From: Candidatus Thiothrix putei
Lineage (GTDB): Bacteria; Pseudomonadota; Gammaproteobacteria; Thiotrichales; Thiotrichaceae
Assembly (NCBI GenBank): GCA_029972225.1
Contig: CP124756.1
Location: 2,648,001-2,712,000, forward strand
Direction of reading: 5' to 3'
Length of the DNA stretch: 64,000 nucleotides
Positions within the stretch are counted from its first letter, which is position 1. Every line of letters begins with the position of its first letter. A program made the translations under genes and the position numbers. Of this stretch, positions 39,029-48,307 are shown in pieces. The notes under the pieces were generated by a model. It had not been told where the DNA came from. It searched no databases and saw only the letters and a program-made list of their open reading frames with translations.

Positions 39029-39925
39029 TCACACTCCCATTCCGGCACGCGGATTGAAGGCTTGTTCACGCGCCAATTCGCTGTACAGTGCTTTGGCCTT
39101 GTCACTGAAGGTGTCTGGCATCACGACTTTCAAGGTGACATAGAAATCACCCGGTGTCTGCGCGGGAATTCCCCGCCCTTTCAAGCGCAACTTACGCCCA
39201 CTGGATGCACCCGCCGGAATTTTCATATCGACTGCACCATCGGGGGTTGGCACTTTGACACTGCCACCCAAAGCTGCTTCCCAAGGCGCAATCGGTAATT
39301 CCAGATACACATCAAGCGCTTCAACGCGGTACAGCGGATGCGGATTGAAGGCGATTTCCAGATACAAATCGCCTGCTGCACCACCACCGATGCCGGGACT
39401 GCCTTGCCCTTGCAAGCGAATATGCTGGCCTTGCTTAACCCCTTTGGGGATTTTGATATTGAGGCTGCGTTCTTGCTGGAAAGAGCGCAAGTTCAAACTG
39501 CGCGTCGCACCCCGGTAGGCATCTTCCAAATCAATTGACACTTTGGCATGGACATCCTCCCCGTTTTCCTGATACACCCGACCAGCACCACCTGCACCAC
39601 CCCGCCCGCGTTGCCCAAACAAGTTGGCAAGAAAATCATCAAAATCGGCAGAATGTGCCGCTCCACCACTCCTCGGCGGCGGTGGACGAAAATCACGCTT
39701 GGCTTGTAAATCAGCAACCAACTGATCATAGGAGGCGCGTTTCTCTGGGTCTTTTAAGACCTCGTAGGCTTCGCCCACTTCCTTGAATTGTTCCTCAGCG
39801 TTGCTTTCTTTGCTGATGTCGGGGTGGTATTTACGCGCTAATTTACGGTAGACGCGCTTAATCTCATCCTGTGTGGCTTCTTTGGTCAAACCCAGAATTT
39901 TGTAATAATCCTTATATTCCATCAT
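39029..39925 (-). CDS. cbpA: Curved-DNA-binding DnaJ-type co-chaperone
   Basis: The 298-residue protein has an N-terminal J-domain ([20 protein letters not shown], with YHPDIS carrying the essential HPD), a Gly/Phe-poor linker, and two C-terminal substrate-binding domains ([20 protein letters not shown]). There is no Cys-rich zinc domain, so this is CbpA and not DnaJ. It works with DnaK and binds curved DNA. Two adjacent ATGs stand at the start, after a G-rich ribosome site. Confidence 0.92.
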   Translation of the reverse strand: MMEYKDYYKILGLTKEATQDEIKRVYRKLARKYHPDISKESNAEEQFKEVGEAYEVLKDPEKRASYDQLVADLQAKRDFRPPPPRSGGAAHSADFDDFLANLFGQRGRGGAGGAGRVYQENGEDVHAKVSIDLEDAYRGATRSLNLRSFQQERSLNIKIPKGVKQGQHIRLQGQGSPGIGGGAAGDLYLEIAFNPHPLYRVEALDVYLELPIAPWEAALGGSVKVPTPDGAVDMKIPAGASSGRKLRLKGRGIPAQTPGDFYVTLKVVMPDTFSDKAKALYSELAREQAFNPRAGMGV

Positions 39926-39943
39926 GCGCCCCCCGGCATTCCA

Positions 39944-40384
39944 TTACATAAAATCAGGCAAATGGGCGCGGATGTCTTCTACCGAATGATGGGTCAGGTC
40001 TTTATCCACAGTTTCAGCCAGCAATTCCGTTACACTCTGCTTAAAATGTCCACGTAATAAGCCAAGGAAATGGGGGGATGCGATAATGTACAGCTTGTCA
40101 TAACGATTAGTATTACGCATCTCTTCCAGATAATTACTTAACTCAAGTGCAAAAGCATCCGCTTGCTGCTCTTTTATATCCGTTTTCGGTTCTATGGCAT
40201 GACGTGCATGACCCTGTGAATCAAATACACGCGGCGGTGAATCTGTTTCCAAATCACGTCCATGTAAACGCGAGCTAGGGTGAACCTTATCTTCCAGCTC
40301 AATAAGCGGAGCATTTGCATTTAACGGCTCGGCACTAAAAAAACGCGCTGCCGCTGCATTAGCAACAACAATTAAGATCGCCAT
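39944..40384 (-). CDS. Host-attachment-family protein (PF10116 type)
   Basis: A 146-residue protein beginning MAILIVVANAAAARFFSAEP, with SRLHGRDLETDSPPRVFDSQ and LYIIASPHFLGLLRGHFKQS. These match the family named for a protein needed for Agrobacterium attachment to host cells, although its biochemistry is unclear and a ribosome-related or stress role is as likely. AGGAG lies 9 nt before the ATG. It precedes cbpA by 18 bp and heads a probable four-gene stress operon with cbpA, cbpM and the ferritin-like gene. Confidence 0.85.
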   Translation of the reverse strand: MAILIVVANAAAARFFSAEPLNANAPLIELEDKVHPSSRLHGRDLETDSPPRVFDSQGHARHAIEPKTDIKEQQADAFALELSNYLEEMRNTNRYDKLYIIASPHFLGLLRGHFKQSVTELLAETVDKDLTHHSVEDIRAHLPDFM

Positions 40385-40512
40385 GATGTTAACTCCTTAT
40401 GTTCTTAAACATTGCCAACCTTATGTTATTTATGATAGCGCACTTCTTCCTCCCACCATTGCCTTTAAACGTATTTTCATGACCAAACTCATCTGAGAAT
40501 CAGTGATCAGTT

Positions 40513-41178
40513 TTATTGGCTGGTTTCCAGCAACCATTGCACTGCACTGCGTACCAACTCCGTGTTGCTATTAATGTTCAGTTTAGCCTTGATGCGCTGG
40601 CGATAAGTTTCGACGGTAGAAATGCTGAGCATGATGGATTCGGCAATCTGCTGGGTTGATACCCCCTCACCGATCAACTTGAAAACCTCCAGCTCCCGAT
40701 CCGACAACAGATCAATCGGTAGTGCGTCATCCTCCCGGACTGGGTTATTAAACCTCTCCAGCAAGAGACGCGAGGAGGTTTCCTCTGTCAGGTAGATCTT
40801 CCCTTGGGCAACCATTCGGATAGCATCAACCAACTGCTCAGTGGAATCCGATTTATTAAGATACCCCAATGCACCTGCCCGCAAGGCGCGTGCAGCATAC
40901 AAGGTATCAGGGAACATTGACCAGACCAGCATCCTGACGCTTGGATATTCCGCCTTGACACGCTTGACCAGATCAATGCCATTGCCAAACTTCAGTGAAA
41001 TGTCGATCACTGCCACGTCAGGCATGAGGGTAGCTATTTGCGGCATGGCATCCGGCACACCGCTGGCCTCACCGCAAATCAGCATGTCCGGCTCGTGGGA
41101 GACAATCGCCATCACCCCTTGACGCACCGCCGGATGGTCATCAACGATAAAAATCCGGCACGCTTTGTCCTGTTTCAT
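40513..41178 (-). CDS. NarL/LuxR-family response regulator
   Basis: 221 residues. The receiver domain has the acidic pair in FIVDDHPAVRQG (Asp13, Asp14), the phospho-acceptor Asp59 in VAVIDISLKFGNG and the conserved Lys in YLNKSD. The C-terminal GerE helix-turn-helix (LSDRELEVFKLIGEGVSTQQ, then STVETYRQRIKAKL) binds DNA. The start overlaps the stop of the kinase gene (ATGA), so they form a two-component pair. Target genes are unknown. Confidence 0.92.
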   Translation of the reverse strand: MKQDKACRIFIVDDHPAVRQGVMAIVSHEPDMLICGEASGVPDAMPQIATLMPDVAVIDISLKFGNGIDLVKRVKAEYPSVRMLVWSMFPDTLYAARALRAGALGYLNKSDSTEQLVDAIRMVAQGKIYLTEETSSRLLLERFNNPVREDDALPIDLLSDRELEVFKLIGEGVSTQQIAESIMLSISTVETYRQRIKAKLNINSNTELVRSAVQWLLETSQ

Positions 41179-42266
41179 CGCTTATCCCATACTTGGCAGG
41201 ATACTTGCGTCCCGCCTGTTGCCAGCGCTTCAATCACGCAACTTCCACCGATAACGCCTGCACGGTATTTCATAATGGGTAAGCCCATCCCCCGATGGTT
41301 ACGTTGCCCATTAACAGGGATACCACAACCATCATCGGTGATGAGCAGGCTGATCTGCTGCCCGACAGCTTCCAGCACAATATCAATCGTCTTGGCTTGG
41401 CTATGGCGCACAGCGTTGTTCACCGCTTCCTGAGCAATATGGAAAAGCTGGTTGGCAACCAAATTACTCTGCACTTGTACCCCATCACAACAGGTGAAGC
41501 GACAAATAACCCCATCCAGCCGATTGATTTCTGCTGCCAGTTCCTGCAATGCATGGGGTAAACCTTGAGCATCGACTGCGACGGGAATCAGCCCGTGCGA
41601 GAGTGTGCGCAACTTTTGGCGGGTACGGTTCAAATCGGCAATGATGCTATCCAGCAACTGGCGTTCGGGAGCCTTAGAATCCGCACAATATTTTTTCAAT
41701 GATTGCAGTTTCATGCTCATACCGGTGAGTTCCTGCCCCACATCATCGTGCAAACTCTGACCAATCTGACGCTGGGTTTGCTCGGCAATGGCAAGCAATT
41801 GCTGCTCCAACGCCCGGTGTACAGAGAGATCATGGATGGTGGCTGTGAAATATTCCAGATGATCTACCCGACTAACCGCCAGTTCCAACGGGAACAGTGA
41901 ACCATCCTGGCGTTGCCCGACCAGCTCGCGGCGCATACCAATAATATGGGGCTTGCCGGTTTGCAGGTAGCGGGCCAGATAACCGTCATGCTGCTCGCGG
42001 TGCGGCGACGGCATCAACATACTGACATTCTTGCCGATAGCCTCAGACGCTTCATAACCGAACATGCGCTCTGCTGCCGGATTGAAATGCTCAATGCAAC
42101 CCCTGCCGTTAATGACAATAATGGCATCAGCGGTAGTGTTGACAATCGCCTTGATACGCTCCTCGCGCTCTTTCAAGTCTTGCAAGGCTTGTTTGCATTC
42201 GCTGATATTATTGATGGAATTCACCCGTTTATACCTATGTAGCGGTTTACGCCTCAAGAAACTCAT
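41175..42266 (-). CDS. PAS-domain sensor histidine kinase (HisKA_3 type)
   Basis: A PAS domain (IKAIVNTTADAIIVINGRGC, FNPAAERMFGYEASEAIGKN) is followed by the HisKA_3 dimerisation helix with the phospho-His in RQIGQSLHDDVGQELTGMSM and a HATPase domain (FHIAQEAVNNAVRHSQAK, ITDDGCGIPVNG, GMGLPIMKYRA). The PAS resembles the FixL/NIT-sensing type; no haem-binding residue can be assigned with certainty. There is no clear membrane segment after residue 20, so it is probably cytoplasmic. Start choice is uncertain: 42266 (MSFLRRKPLHRY) and 42290 are both possible, and the longer open frame overlaps the divergent gene. Confidence 0.85.
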   Translation of the reverse strand: MSFLRRKPLHRYKRVNSINNISECKQALQDLKEREERIKAIVNTTADAIIVINGRGCIEHFNPAAERMFGYEASEAIGKNVSMLMPSPHREQHDGYLARYLQTGKPHIIGMRRELVGQRQDGSLFPLELAVSRVDHLEYFTATIHDLSVHRALEQQLLAIAEQTQRQIGQSLHDDVGQELTGMSMKLQSLKKYCADSKAPERQLLDSIIADLNRTRQKLRTLSHGLIPVAVDAQGLPHALQELAAEINRLDGVICRFTCCDGVQVQSNLVANQLFHIAQEAVNNAVRHSQAKTIDIVLEAVGQQISLLITDDGCGIPVNGQRNHRGMGLPIMKYRAGVIGGSCVIEALATGGTQVSCQVWDKR

Positions 42267-42368
42267 GGATATAGCGACATTCCCAATCATCGCTCCTTGG
42301 TATGATAGCGTAGCGAGGAAAGAAAGATTGATTAAATTGTTTTCGGTTGTCATAGGGAGGTGATCAAC

Positions 42369-42593
42369 ATGACCCCGTATCCTGAAATTGGCAATACTGA
42401 AGCCTTGGAAGTGCACGCAAATTATACGAAAAGTAATGGGTGGCGAGCTAACAATCACAGTAAGGTTAAGGTTGCCGCTTATTACAAAGCACAAGCGCGA
42501 GGTTTTAAACCCGGAAATGAACTGGAAGATTGGCTCGAAGCAGAAACCGAGATAGCGCGGAAGTTTGTGCCACCACATGAGTTCTTTGTTTAA
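42369..42593 (+). CDS. Small DUF2934-like protein
   Basis: 74 residues with the pattern KVAAYYKAQARGFKPGNELE followed by DWLEAETEIA, matching DUF2934 (rA...we..G...G...dWl.AE.e). Function unknown. A very strong ribosome site, AGGGAGGTGATC, lies just before the ATG, so high expression is expected. It is divergent from the sensor kinase. Confidence 0.8.
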   Translation: MTPYPEIGNTEALEVHANYTKSNGWRANNHSKVKVAAYYKAQARGFKPGNELEDWLEAETEIARKFVPPHEFFV

Positions 42594-42670
42594 ATCACCC
42601 TGACCAAGAAAGAAAACACCAAACGTCATAAATTGACGATCAACTAATTAATAAACGAGGAGTATTATTC

Positions 42671-42901
42671 ATGGCAATCGGTAAAGCTATTCAAAAAGGT
42701 ACATTGGTTTATATTTACGATGAAAAAGGCAGGCAGCAGACTTCCATTTCAGCAGTAGGATGTAATCCAGAGGATGGGCTACAAGGTTATACACCGGATG
42801 CCGTGCATGTACGTAAGGGTATACTGATGTATGCCTACAACGAGAACGGTCATTTAATTAGCAGAATGCCAGTTCATAAAACTCACAGGGCGGCTGCCTG
42901 A
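42671..42901 (+). CDS. Small protein with internal duplication, unknown function
   Basis: 76 residues, preceded by CGAGGAG 10 nt upstream. I do not recognise the family. Two similar segments stand about 38 residues apart, KGTLVYIYDEKGRQ and KGILMYAYNENGHL, each probably a beta-hairpin, so the protein may be a small duplicated beta fold. It has no signal peptide or membrane segment. Confidence 0.65.
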   Translation: MAIGKAIQKGTLVYIYDEKGRQQTSISAVGCNPEDGLQGYTPDAVHVRKGILMYAYNENGHLISRMPVHKTHRAAA

Positions 42902-43043
42902 GGTTGGAAGGACTGCGGGTAGGGGCGGAAATTTTTTCGCCCCTACTTACCTTAGAAAATTGTATACACCCTCAACAAGCCTGCAAGTGTTATGCTGCGT
43001 TGTGTCATTTCACTTCTGAATGAACAGTTAGAGCATCACCTTT

Positions 43044-43892
43044 ATGCAACGCTATAAAATCCTACACCGCACCTACTACAACTTCCCCGGCATTGTGCGC
43101 CTTGAACCACACACCTTACGCCTGCGCCCTCGTGAAGGCTACGAATTACGCATCGAATCTTCAAACTTAAACATCACGCCCGCTGCCACCCTGCGCTGGC
43201 ATCGTGATGTGGAAGACAATTCGGTCGCCATCGCCACGTTCAAAACCCCGACCACGCAACTGGTGATCGAAAGCACCATTATCATCCAGCAATACAACGA
43301 AGCCCCGCTGGATTTTCTGGTCGCCGATTACGCCACCTATTACCCGTTCACCTACCTGCCGGATGATCAAGCAGTATTAGCCCCCTACCGACAAGCAGGC
43401 GATCCACCCAGTGCCTTGCTGGAACGCTGGGTAGCAAGCCTCTGGCAACCGGGTGAAAAAATTCAGACGTACAGCTTGCTGCAACGCCTTGCCGAGCGCA
43501 TTCAACAAACCCTGAAATATCAGTTACGTGAAGAGCCGGGGGTGCAATCCGTGACCGACACGCTCACCCGTGGCACAGGGTCGTGCCGTGATTCGGCGTA
43601 TCTGTTCATGGAAACGGCACGGCGTTTAGGTTTCGCCGCCCGTTTTGTCAGTGGTTATCTACACACACAACTTGCCCCGACCGATTTCGGCGCAACCCAT
43701 GCCTGGGCAGAAGTGTTCCTCCCCGGTGCAGGCTGGAAAGGCTTTGACCCGACCATCGGCACTATCGTGGGAACCGACCACATTGCCGTCGCCGTTGCCC
43801 GTCAACCCGAATCCGTGCCGCCTGTGGCAGGCGCATTCATCGGGCCTGCGGGCGCAACGCTGACGGTAGGCGTTTGGGTAACAGAAATATGA
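43044..43892 (+). CDS. Transglutaminase-like cysteine protease-fold protein
   Basis: 282 residues. The N-terminal beta domain (MQRYKILHRTYYNFPGIVRL, PHTLRLRPREGYELRI) is the bacterial transglutaminase N-domain. The catalytic core has Cys in TGSCRDSAYLFMETARRLG, His in THAWAEVFLPGAGWKGFDPT and Asp in the same FDPT block. Enzymes of this family are usually amidases or peptidases acting on isopeptide bonds; the substrate is unknown. Its last 91 bp overlap the 3' end of the convergent large envelope gene. Confidence 0.88.
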   Translation: MQRYKILHRTYYNFPGIVRLEPHTLRLRPREGYELRIESSNLNITPAATLRWHRDVEDNSVAIATFKTPTTQLVIESTIIIQQYNEAPLDFLVADYATYYPFTYLPDDQAVLAPYRQAGDPPSALLERWVASLWQPGEKIQTYSLLQRLAERIQQTLKYQLREEPGVQSVTDTLTRGTGSCRDSAYLFMETARRLGFAARFVSGYLHTQLAPTDFGATHAWAEVFLPGAGWKGFDPTIGTIVGTDHIAVAVARQPESVPPVAGAFIGPAGATLTVGVWVTEI

Positions 43893-46800
43893 GGCTGCCA
43901 CAAACCGCCATGGTTAATGGCAGTCCAGCCCCAACGCAACCAACCGAGCAGCGCGACAGCTAACCACAACGCCCAAGCCAACATCAGCAAGCGGTAATAC
44001 AAAATCGGCACGCTGATCACGCCTGCCTGTGGCAATAATCCTGCCACGCGATCTTGATACCATTGCAATTGTTGCGCCCATGAACCGTTGCCGGTGATTT
44101 GCATATCCGGCGACCCCAGCAAGCCATTGGCAACCGCCCCCACCAAAGTCGCTAACGCCACCAAGGTCAAGCCTGCCAAACCCACTTGCATCAGATTAAA
44201 TTGCCAGTAAGGTCGCGCCCAGTCAGCGCGTGACACTTTGCTCCGCAACGCCAAAGCAATCAGCCAGAACGCCATTAACACCATCAAAAACGGCGTACTT
44301 TGGCTCAACCCAATGCCCAGCAAGAACCATTGCCAGCTTTTCAACGGCGTAATGTTGGAACGCCCCAACACCAGTGCAAACACCAGCAACACCACGACCA
44401 TGCCCCAGAACAGCACCGCAGGCCCCAGCAATGGCCCATGCGTCCACAATACCCAACGGTCTTGCGGCACTTGCAAGCGTGATTCGCTATTGACACTCGG
44501 CAAACCCAAATCGACCGCCGGGAAGGTGTAATGCAAAGGCAATGCGCCGTTTTCCTGCCATTCCAGCACCGCTTCTTGTTTGCGCGGCAATAACGGCAAG
44601 ATCACCTTGCCCGCTTGCTGTTGAATCGCTTGTTTGGTGCCATCAATCGTCAAGCTTTGCACCACCGCGTCTTCTGGCAGGCTAATGCTGTGTTGCGAAC
44701 CCCGACTACTGTGCAAATTCAGGCGCAAGCTGACATCACGGGCGCGTTTGCCAATCTCGACTTGCATCTGGCTGGCAAGCAGCGTCACGGTTTGCCCGGC
44801 AGTGCCTTGCGGACGGTTAACCGCCAAGCTCAGGGTTTCGCCTGCCCAGGGTTTCCACAATAACGTGCCTTGTGCGTCGGCTTCTTCATAAGCGTTAGCA
44901 GGCAAGCCGGTGGCATCGACGTGCCATACCGGGCTGGCAGCAATGCGCCATTCTTCTAACCAAGCGTTGTTTTGGCTGGCGGTAAGCTGCAATGCTGCGG
45001 TCTGCGGTAGACGTGATGTCCATTCCAGCGTGTTTTGCTGTGGTTTGAGATTGATTTGCAGCGCCTGATCTTTGAGGGTGAATTGCTCACTCAATGGCTG
45101 TTCGCCCGCCAGCAACGGAATCGCCAAGCTGATCGGCGCGGCACTGTCAGACACGCGGCTAACGGTGGTGGTGACATACCAATCCAGCCCCAAATCCAAG
45201 CGCCGCGAAATTTTGACGAACGCGGGCAAGGTCGGCATGTCTTGCACGGTGTTATCGTTGCTGGCGGTGGTGCGGTTTAGTTGAAGCTGGGCTTCTGGCA
45301 CACCGTTGTCACGGATACCGTCCACCTGCCAGCCTTCGCCTTGCCAAGTCACGCGATGCGGTTTCAGCGGCAAAGGCATGGCGATGCTGCTGCGGGTGGG
45401 AATAGCGCCTTGCAAGACCACCTCGTGCTGACCTTGCGCTAAGACCACCCACAATTGTTGCTCAGCATCACGGCGCAAGGCTTGCGTGGGTTGCGCATCC
45501 ACCAACACCGTTTGTGGCAACCACGTGCTTTGACTCCCCGGCAATGGCACGGCAACGGCGGTAGCCGTGTGTACCCGCAGCCGGATTTGCAAGCCATCAT
45601 TCCCCACATTGAGGTTCATTTGCTCGATTTGCGCACAGTTCGGCAAACACTCCGGCGCACGTAGCAAACGTTCTTGCAAGGTTTCTAGCAGGCTGGGGTC
45701 GGGTGTGTTCGCGCTTTGCACCACTGAGGCGGCGGGCATTTCTGCAACGACAGGAGTCTCCGCCCAAGCCGCTGGCGGCACGATCAATGCCCATGATGTA
45801 GTCATCACCAGTAACAGTGCCAATGGCAAACCGCGTTTGGCGGATTGTGTCGCTTGCCACAACGCTGCTAATTTGCCGGAAACCAGTGCCAAACGTGCCG
45901 CCAAAATCAGCATAATCATCACCCCCAATACTTTGAGCAGCGAATGTGCCAGCGGCGAAATCAGCCACAAGCCCATGCGCTCATCGGGTTGAATCACCCC
46001 TGACCATTCCAGACGCACCTGATTCCATTGCCATGTGGGTAAGCCGGGGCCGGTTTGAATCATGCTATTCGGGTCGATTTCACGCAGATTGACCTGCTGT
46101 TTGGCGAGTCGTGCCTCAGGATACGCGCTGATGTTTGCCAAACTACTCATTTTCTCACGCGCATAATTCTCCGATTTCATCATGGAGGCAGGTGCTGGAG
46201 CGGCAGGCATAGCGGCTTGATCTGCGAACCTTACCATCTCATCCTCAGCGGCAGGTGCGGCGGCTGATTCATAGACCACGCCATTGATGCCACCACTGGT
46301 GCTGTATTCCAACTGCGGATACAGCGCCAAGCGCACCGTATCAATGGTGTATGGCAAAATCACCAGCACCAATCCCAGCAAGCTCAACCAGCGGTAACGC
46401 CCCAACCAGCGTTGAATCGCCCCTTCCGGCACGGAACGCAGCAACGCCGTGACCGCCAACAGATTCAACCACAACAAACGTGGCGCATTCGGTTGATGCC
46501 AAGTCAGCAATAAGGCAAGCCCTGCCACCGTGCCCCATTGCCAGCCAAATAAATAGCCGGTTGCCACCGTGGTCAGCAACACCAGAAACAAGTCCAGCAA
46601 GCTCCATTGCTGCAACCACGTCAGCGGCAAATTGTCCGTGCCACTCGCCGCAAACAGCAACCAGCCGGGCGGCAAGTGCAAGGTGGTGGTCACTTGCTGC
46701 AATTCCTGTTGCCAACCGCTGACCGGCGGGCTGGAACGGGCGGCGACGTAACGGCTATCGGCTTCGAGTGCCAGATTGCGCTGGCGGACTTCCACGCCAG

Positions 46801-48010
46801 CGGCTTGATCGGCGGCTTGTTGGGTAATCAATTGCGGTGTGCCGTCAATGCTGACCCTGCCGAGGTGAATATCGGGCAGCACTTCCAGCCGTGACTGTTG
46901 CGCCAGTGTTCCCGTCAACTGGTCTTGCAGGGTGTAGCCGTTGCCGTCGAAATCCAGCCACAGTTGGCGGGTTAAATTGAGTTGCGCCGGGCTGTCTGCC
47001 ATGCCGCGATGTTGTTCTGCCAAGGTCATTTTGCTGCCACTGGTGAGCAGATAGGCTGGCAAACTTGCCCAGGTATCCGGCAAGCGGGTTTGGCTGGGGT
47101 CAACGCTATTCACGCCGTCGACCTGCACTTGGCGCATCGTTGGGTCGGTTTCAAATACCCAAACCTCTTCGCTGGGCCAGGGGGTAGAACTCACGGGCAA
47201 GGCTAATTCGGTGACATTGGTGAGGGCGCGTCCGGTGAGTTTGAGCGTCCATTCGCCGGGGCGCAGTTGAACTTGCAGCTTGCCGTCCTGCCCCATGCGC
47301 GTGGGTAAGGGGCTGTCGAGGTGCAGCGGGATAAAACCGTCCAGCAACACCGGAGTGAATTCAGCGTAGCGTTGCTTGCCTGCGACGCGCAATTGGATGT
47401 GGGTAGTGACTTCGAGCGGGTGCGAATCCAACACTTTGCGGAATACTTGCACTTCGAGGTTGTCTTCGCTGGCTTCTTGGTTGGTTTGACTGAGCCATAA
47501 ACTGCCAGCGGCGTTGAATTCGGGGGTGGCGATGTTTGCGCCATTGACGCTGAGTTGCACCAAGCCGCTGGTCGGGGCAACGAAGAGGGCTTCGGGGAGT
47601 TTATCCCAGACGAATTGCCCGCTGAGATCGTGGCTGCCTGCGGGGAGGGTGACAACCGGATAACCGTCTTTTTCCAGCACTGCCAAGGGGATATTGGGGC
47701 TATTTTGCACTTGCTGCGGCCAGTGTTGTGCGTCACCGGGGAGGCGGATTTGGGTTTCGCCGTAGACTTCCCAGTGTTGGGTGAACGTGCCGCCGGTGGT
47801 GGTGAGTTGCAAATCTAAGCGCCCCGGCCATGCACATTGGCGTTCTGCGGCGTTGAAGAGGTAGGGGCATTGCAGGTCTTTTTGCCCATCTAACACCCAG
47901 CCTATCCACGGTTTGAGCGGGTCGGGGACGTTTTCGGGGGCAAGCGGGTTGGCGTGTGCGGTAGTGAGCAATAACAGCCAGAGGGAGAGGATGCGCAGAA
48001 AATGTAACAT
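43802..48010 (-). CDS. Large envelope protein of unknown function (1402 residues)
   Basis: I do not recognise the family. A signal peptide (FLRILSLWLLLLTTAHA) starts it. A beta-rich periplasmic domain of ~440 residues follows, then hydrophobic helices (LLDLFLVLLTTVATGYLFGW, LLALLRSV-type and LSLLGLVLVILPYTI segments). A loop precedes a second group of helices ending in a signal-peptide-like ALLLVMTTSWALIVPPAAWA, then another long beta-rich domain and about five C-terminal helices. Two halves of similar layout suggest an internal duplication or a fusion of two secreted modules. The final ~30 residues overlap the transglutaminase gene on the opposite strand. The role may concern the cell surface, but this is only position and topology. 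Confidence 0.7.
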   Translation of the reverse strand: MLHFLRILSLWLLLLTTAHANPLAPENVPDPLKPWIGWVLDGQKDLQCPYLFNAAERQCAWPGRLDLQLTTTGGTFTQHWEVYGETQIRLPGDAQHWPQQVQNSPNIPLAVLEKDGYPVVTLPAGSHDLSGQFVWDKLPEALFVAPTSGLVQLSVNGANIATPEFNAAGSLWLSQTNQEASEDNLEVQVFRKVLDSHPLEVTTHIQLRVAGKQRYAEFTPVLLDGFIPLHLDSPLPTRMGQDGKLQVQLRPGEWTLKLTGRALTNVTELALPVSSTPWPSEEVWVFETDPTMRQVQVDGVNSVDPSQTRLPDTWASLPAYLLTSGSKMTLAEQHRGMADSPAQLNLTRQLWLDFDGNGYTLQDQLTGTLAQQSRLEVLPDIHLGRVSIDGTPQLITQQAADQAAGVEVRQRNLALEADSRYVAARSSPPVSGWQQELQQVTTTLHLPPGWLLFAASGTDNLPLTWLQQWSLLDLFLVLLTTVATGYLFGWQWGTVAGLALLLTWHQPNAPRLLWLNLLAVTALLRSVPEGAIQRWLGRYRWLSLLGLVLVILPYTIDTVRLALYPQLEYSTSGGINGVVYESAAAPAAEDEMVRFADQAAMPAAPAPASMMKSENYAREKMSSLANISAYPEARLAKQQVNLREIDPNSMIQTGPGLPTWQWNQVRLEWSGVIQPDERMGLWLISPLAHSLLKVLGVMIMLILAARLALVSGKLAALWQATQSAKRGLPLALLLVMTTSWALIVPPAAWAETPVVAEMPAASVVQSANTPDPSLLETLQERLLRAPECLPNCAQIEQMNLNVGNDGLQIRLRVHTATAVAVPLPGSQSTWLPQTVLVDAQPTQALRRDAEQQLWVVLAQGQHEVVLQGAIPTRSSIAMPLPLKPHRVTWQGEGWQVDGIRDNGVPEAQLQLNRTTASNDNTVQDMPTLPAFVKISRRLDLGLDWYVTTTVSRVSDSAAPISLAIPLLAGEQPLSEQFTLKDQALQINLKPQQNTLEWTSRLPQTAALQLTASQNNAWLEEWRIAASPVWHVDATGLPANAYEEADAQGTLLWKPWAGETLSLAVNRPQGTAGQTVTLLASQMQVEIGKRARDVSLRLNLHSSRGSQHSISLPEDAVVQSLTIDGTKQAIQQQAGKVILPLLPRKQEAVLEWQENGALPLHYTFPAVDLGLPSVNSESRLQVPQDRWVLWTHGPLLGPAVLFWGMVVVLLVFALVLGRSNITPLKSWQWFLLGIGLSQSTPFLMVLMAFWLIALALRSKVSRADWARPYWQFNLMQVGLAGLTLVALATLVGAVANGLLGSPDMQITGNGSWAQQLQWYQDRVAGLLPQAGVISVPILYYRLLMLAWALWLAVALLGWLRWGWTAINHGGLWQPHISVTQTPTVSVAPAGPMNAPATGGTDSG

Positions 48011-48108
48011 GGCAGTGCCTTTGGATTTTTATTGCTGTTAACTATACCCATATCATTTTAATTTCACCACCTCCACACGCACGCCATCGCTGCTCCCAAT
48101 AACACCCT

Positions 48109-48197
48109 GTAGGTCGGACTTTAGTCCGACAATCACAAGCGTGCCTTGTTAATCATGCCGCATTTTTGAAAGATGTCGGGCTGAAGCCCGACCTACA
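48109..48197. repeat. Palindromic intergenic repeat (GTCGGAC type)
   Basis: Two related palindromes, GTCGGACTTTAGTCCGAC (48113-48130) and GTCGGGCTGAAGCCCGAC (48175-48192), are enclosed by the outer inverted repeat TGTAGGTC / GACCTACA. The form is that of a REP-like interspersed element seen in many proteobacteria. With the duplicated FGE tail it fills the ~300-bp gap between the large envelope gene and the FGE gene. Confidence 0.75.
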
Positions 48198-48233
48198 ACG
48201 GCGTCCTACGCTCCCGGCACTGCCACGGTCTGT

Positions 48234-48250
48234 CGTGGCGTCCCGCCACG
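48234..48250 (-). other. Hairpin downstream of variable region A
   Basis: CGTGGCG, TCC, CGCCACG forms a perfect 7-bp stem. The matching place after variable region B (49821-49832) has a different sequence that still pairs (GTCGC/GCGAC). Conservation of pairing without conservation of sequence suggests the fold matters. Confidence 0.55.
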
Positions 48251-48287
48251 CCTGCCCGCGTCAGAGCCGTGCGCTTTTACCTGTTTT

Positions 48288-48300
48288 GCGGCTCCGCCGC
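48288..48300 (-). other. GC-rich hairpin 24 bp from variable region A
   Basis: GCGGC-TCC-GCCGC forms a 5-bp stem with a 3-nt loop just past the variable repeat and is present identically after region B (49873-49885). DGR targets commonly carry a hairpin or cruciform at this position that aids retrohoming. Confidence 0.55.
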
Positions 48301-48307
48301 CCTGTTC

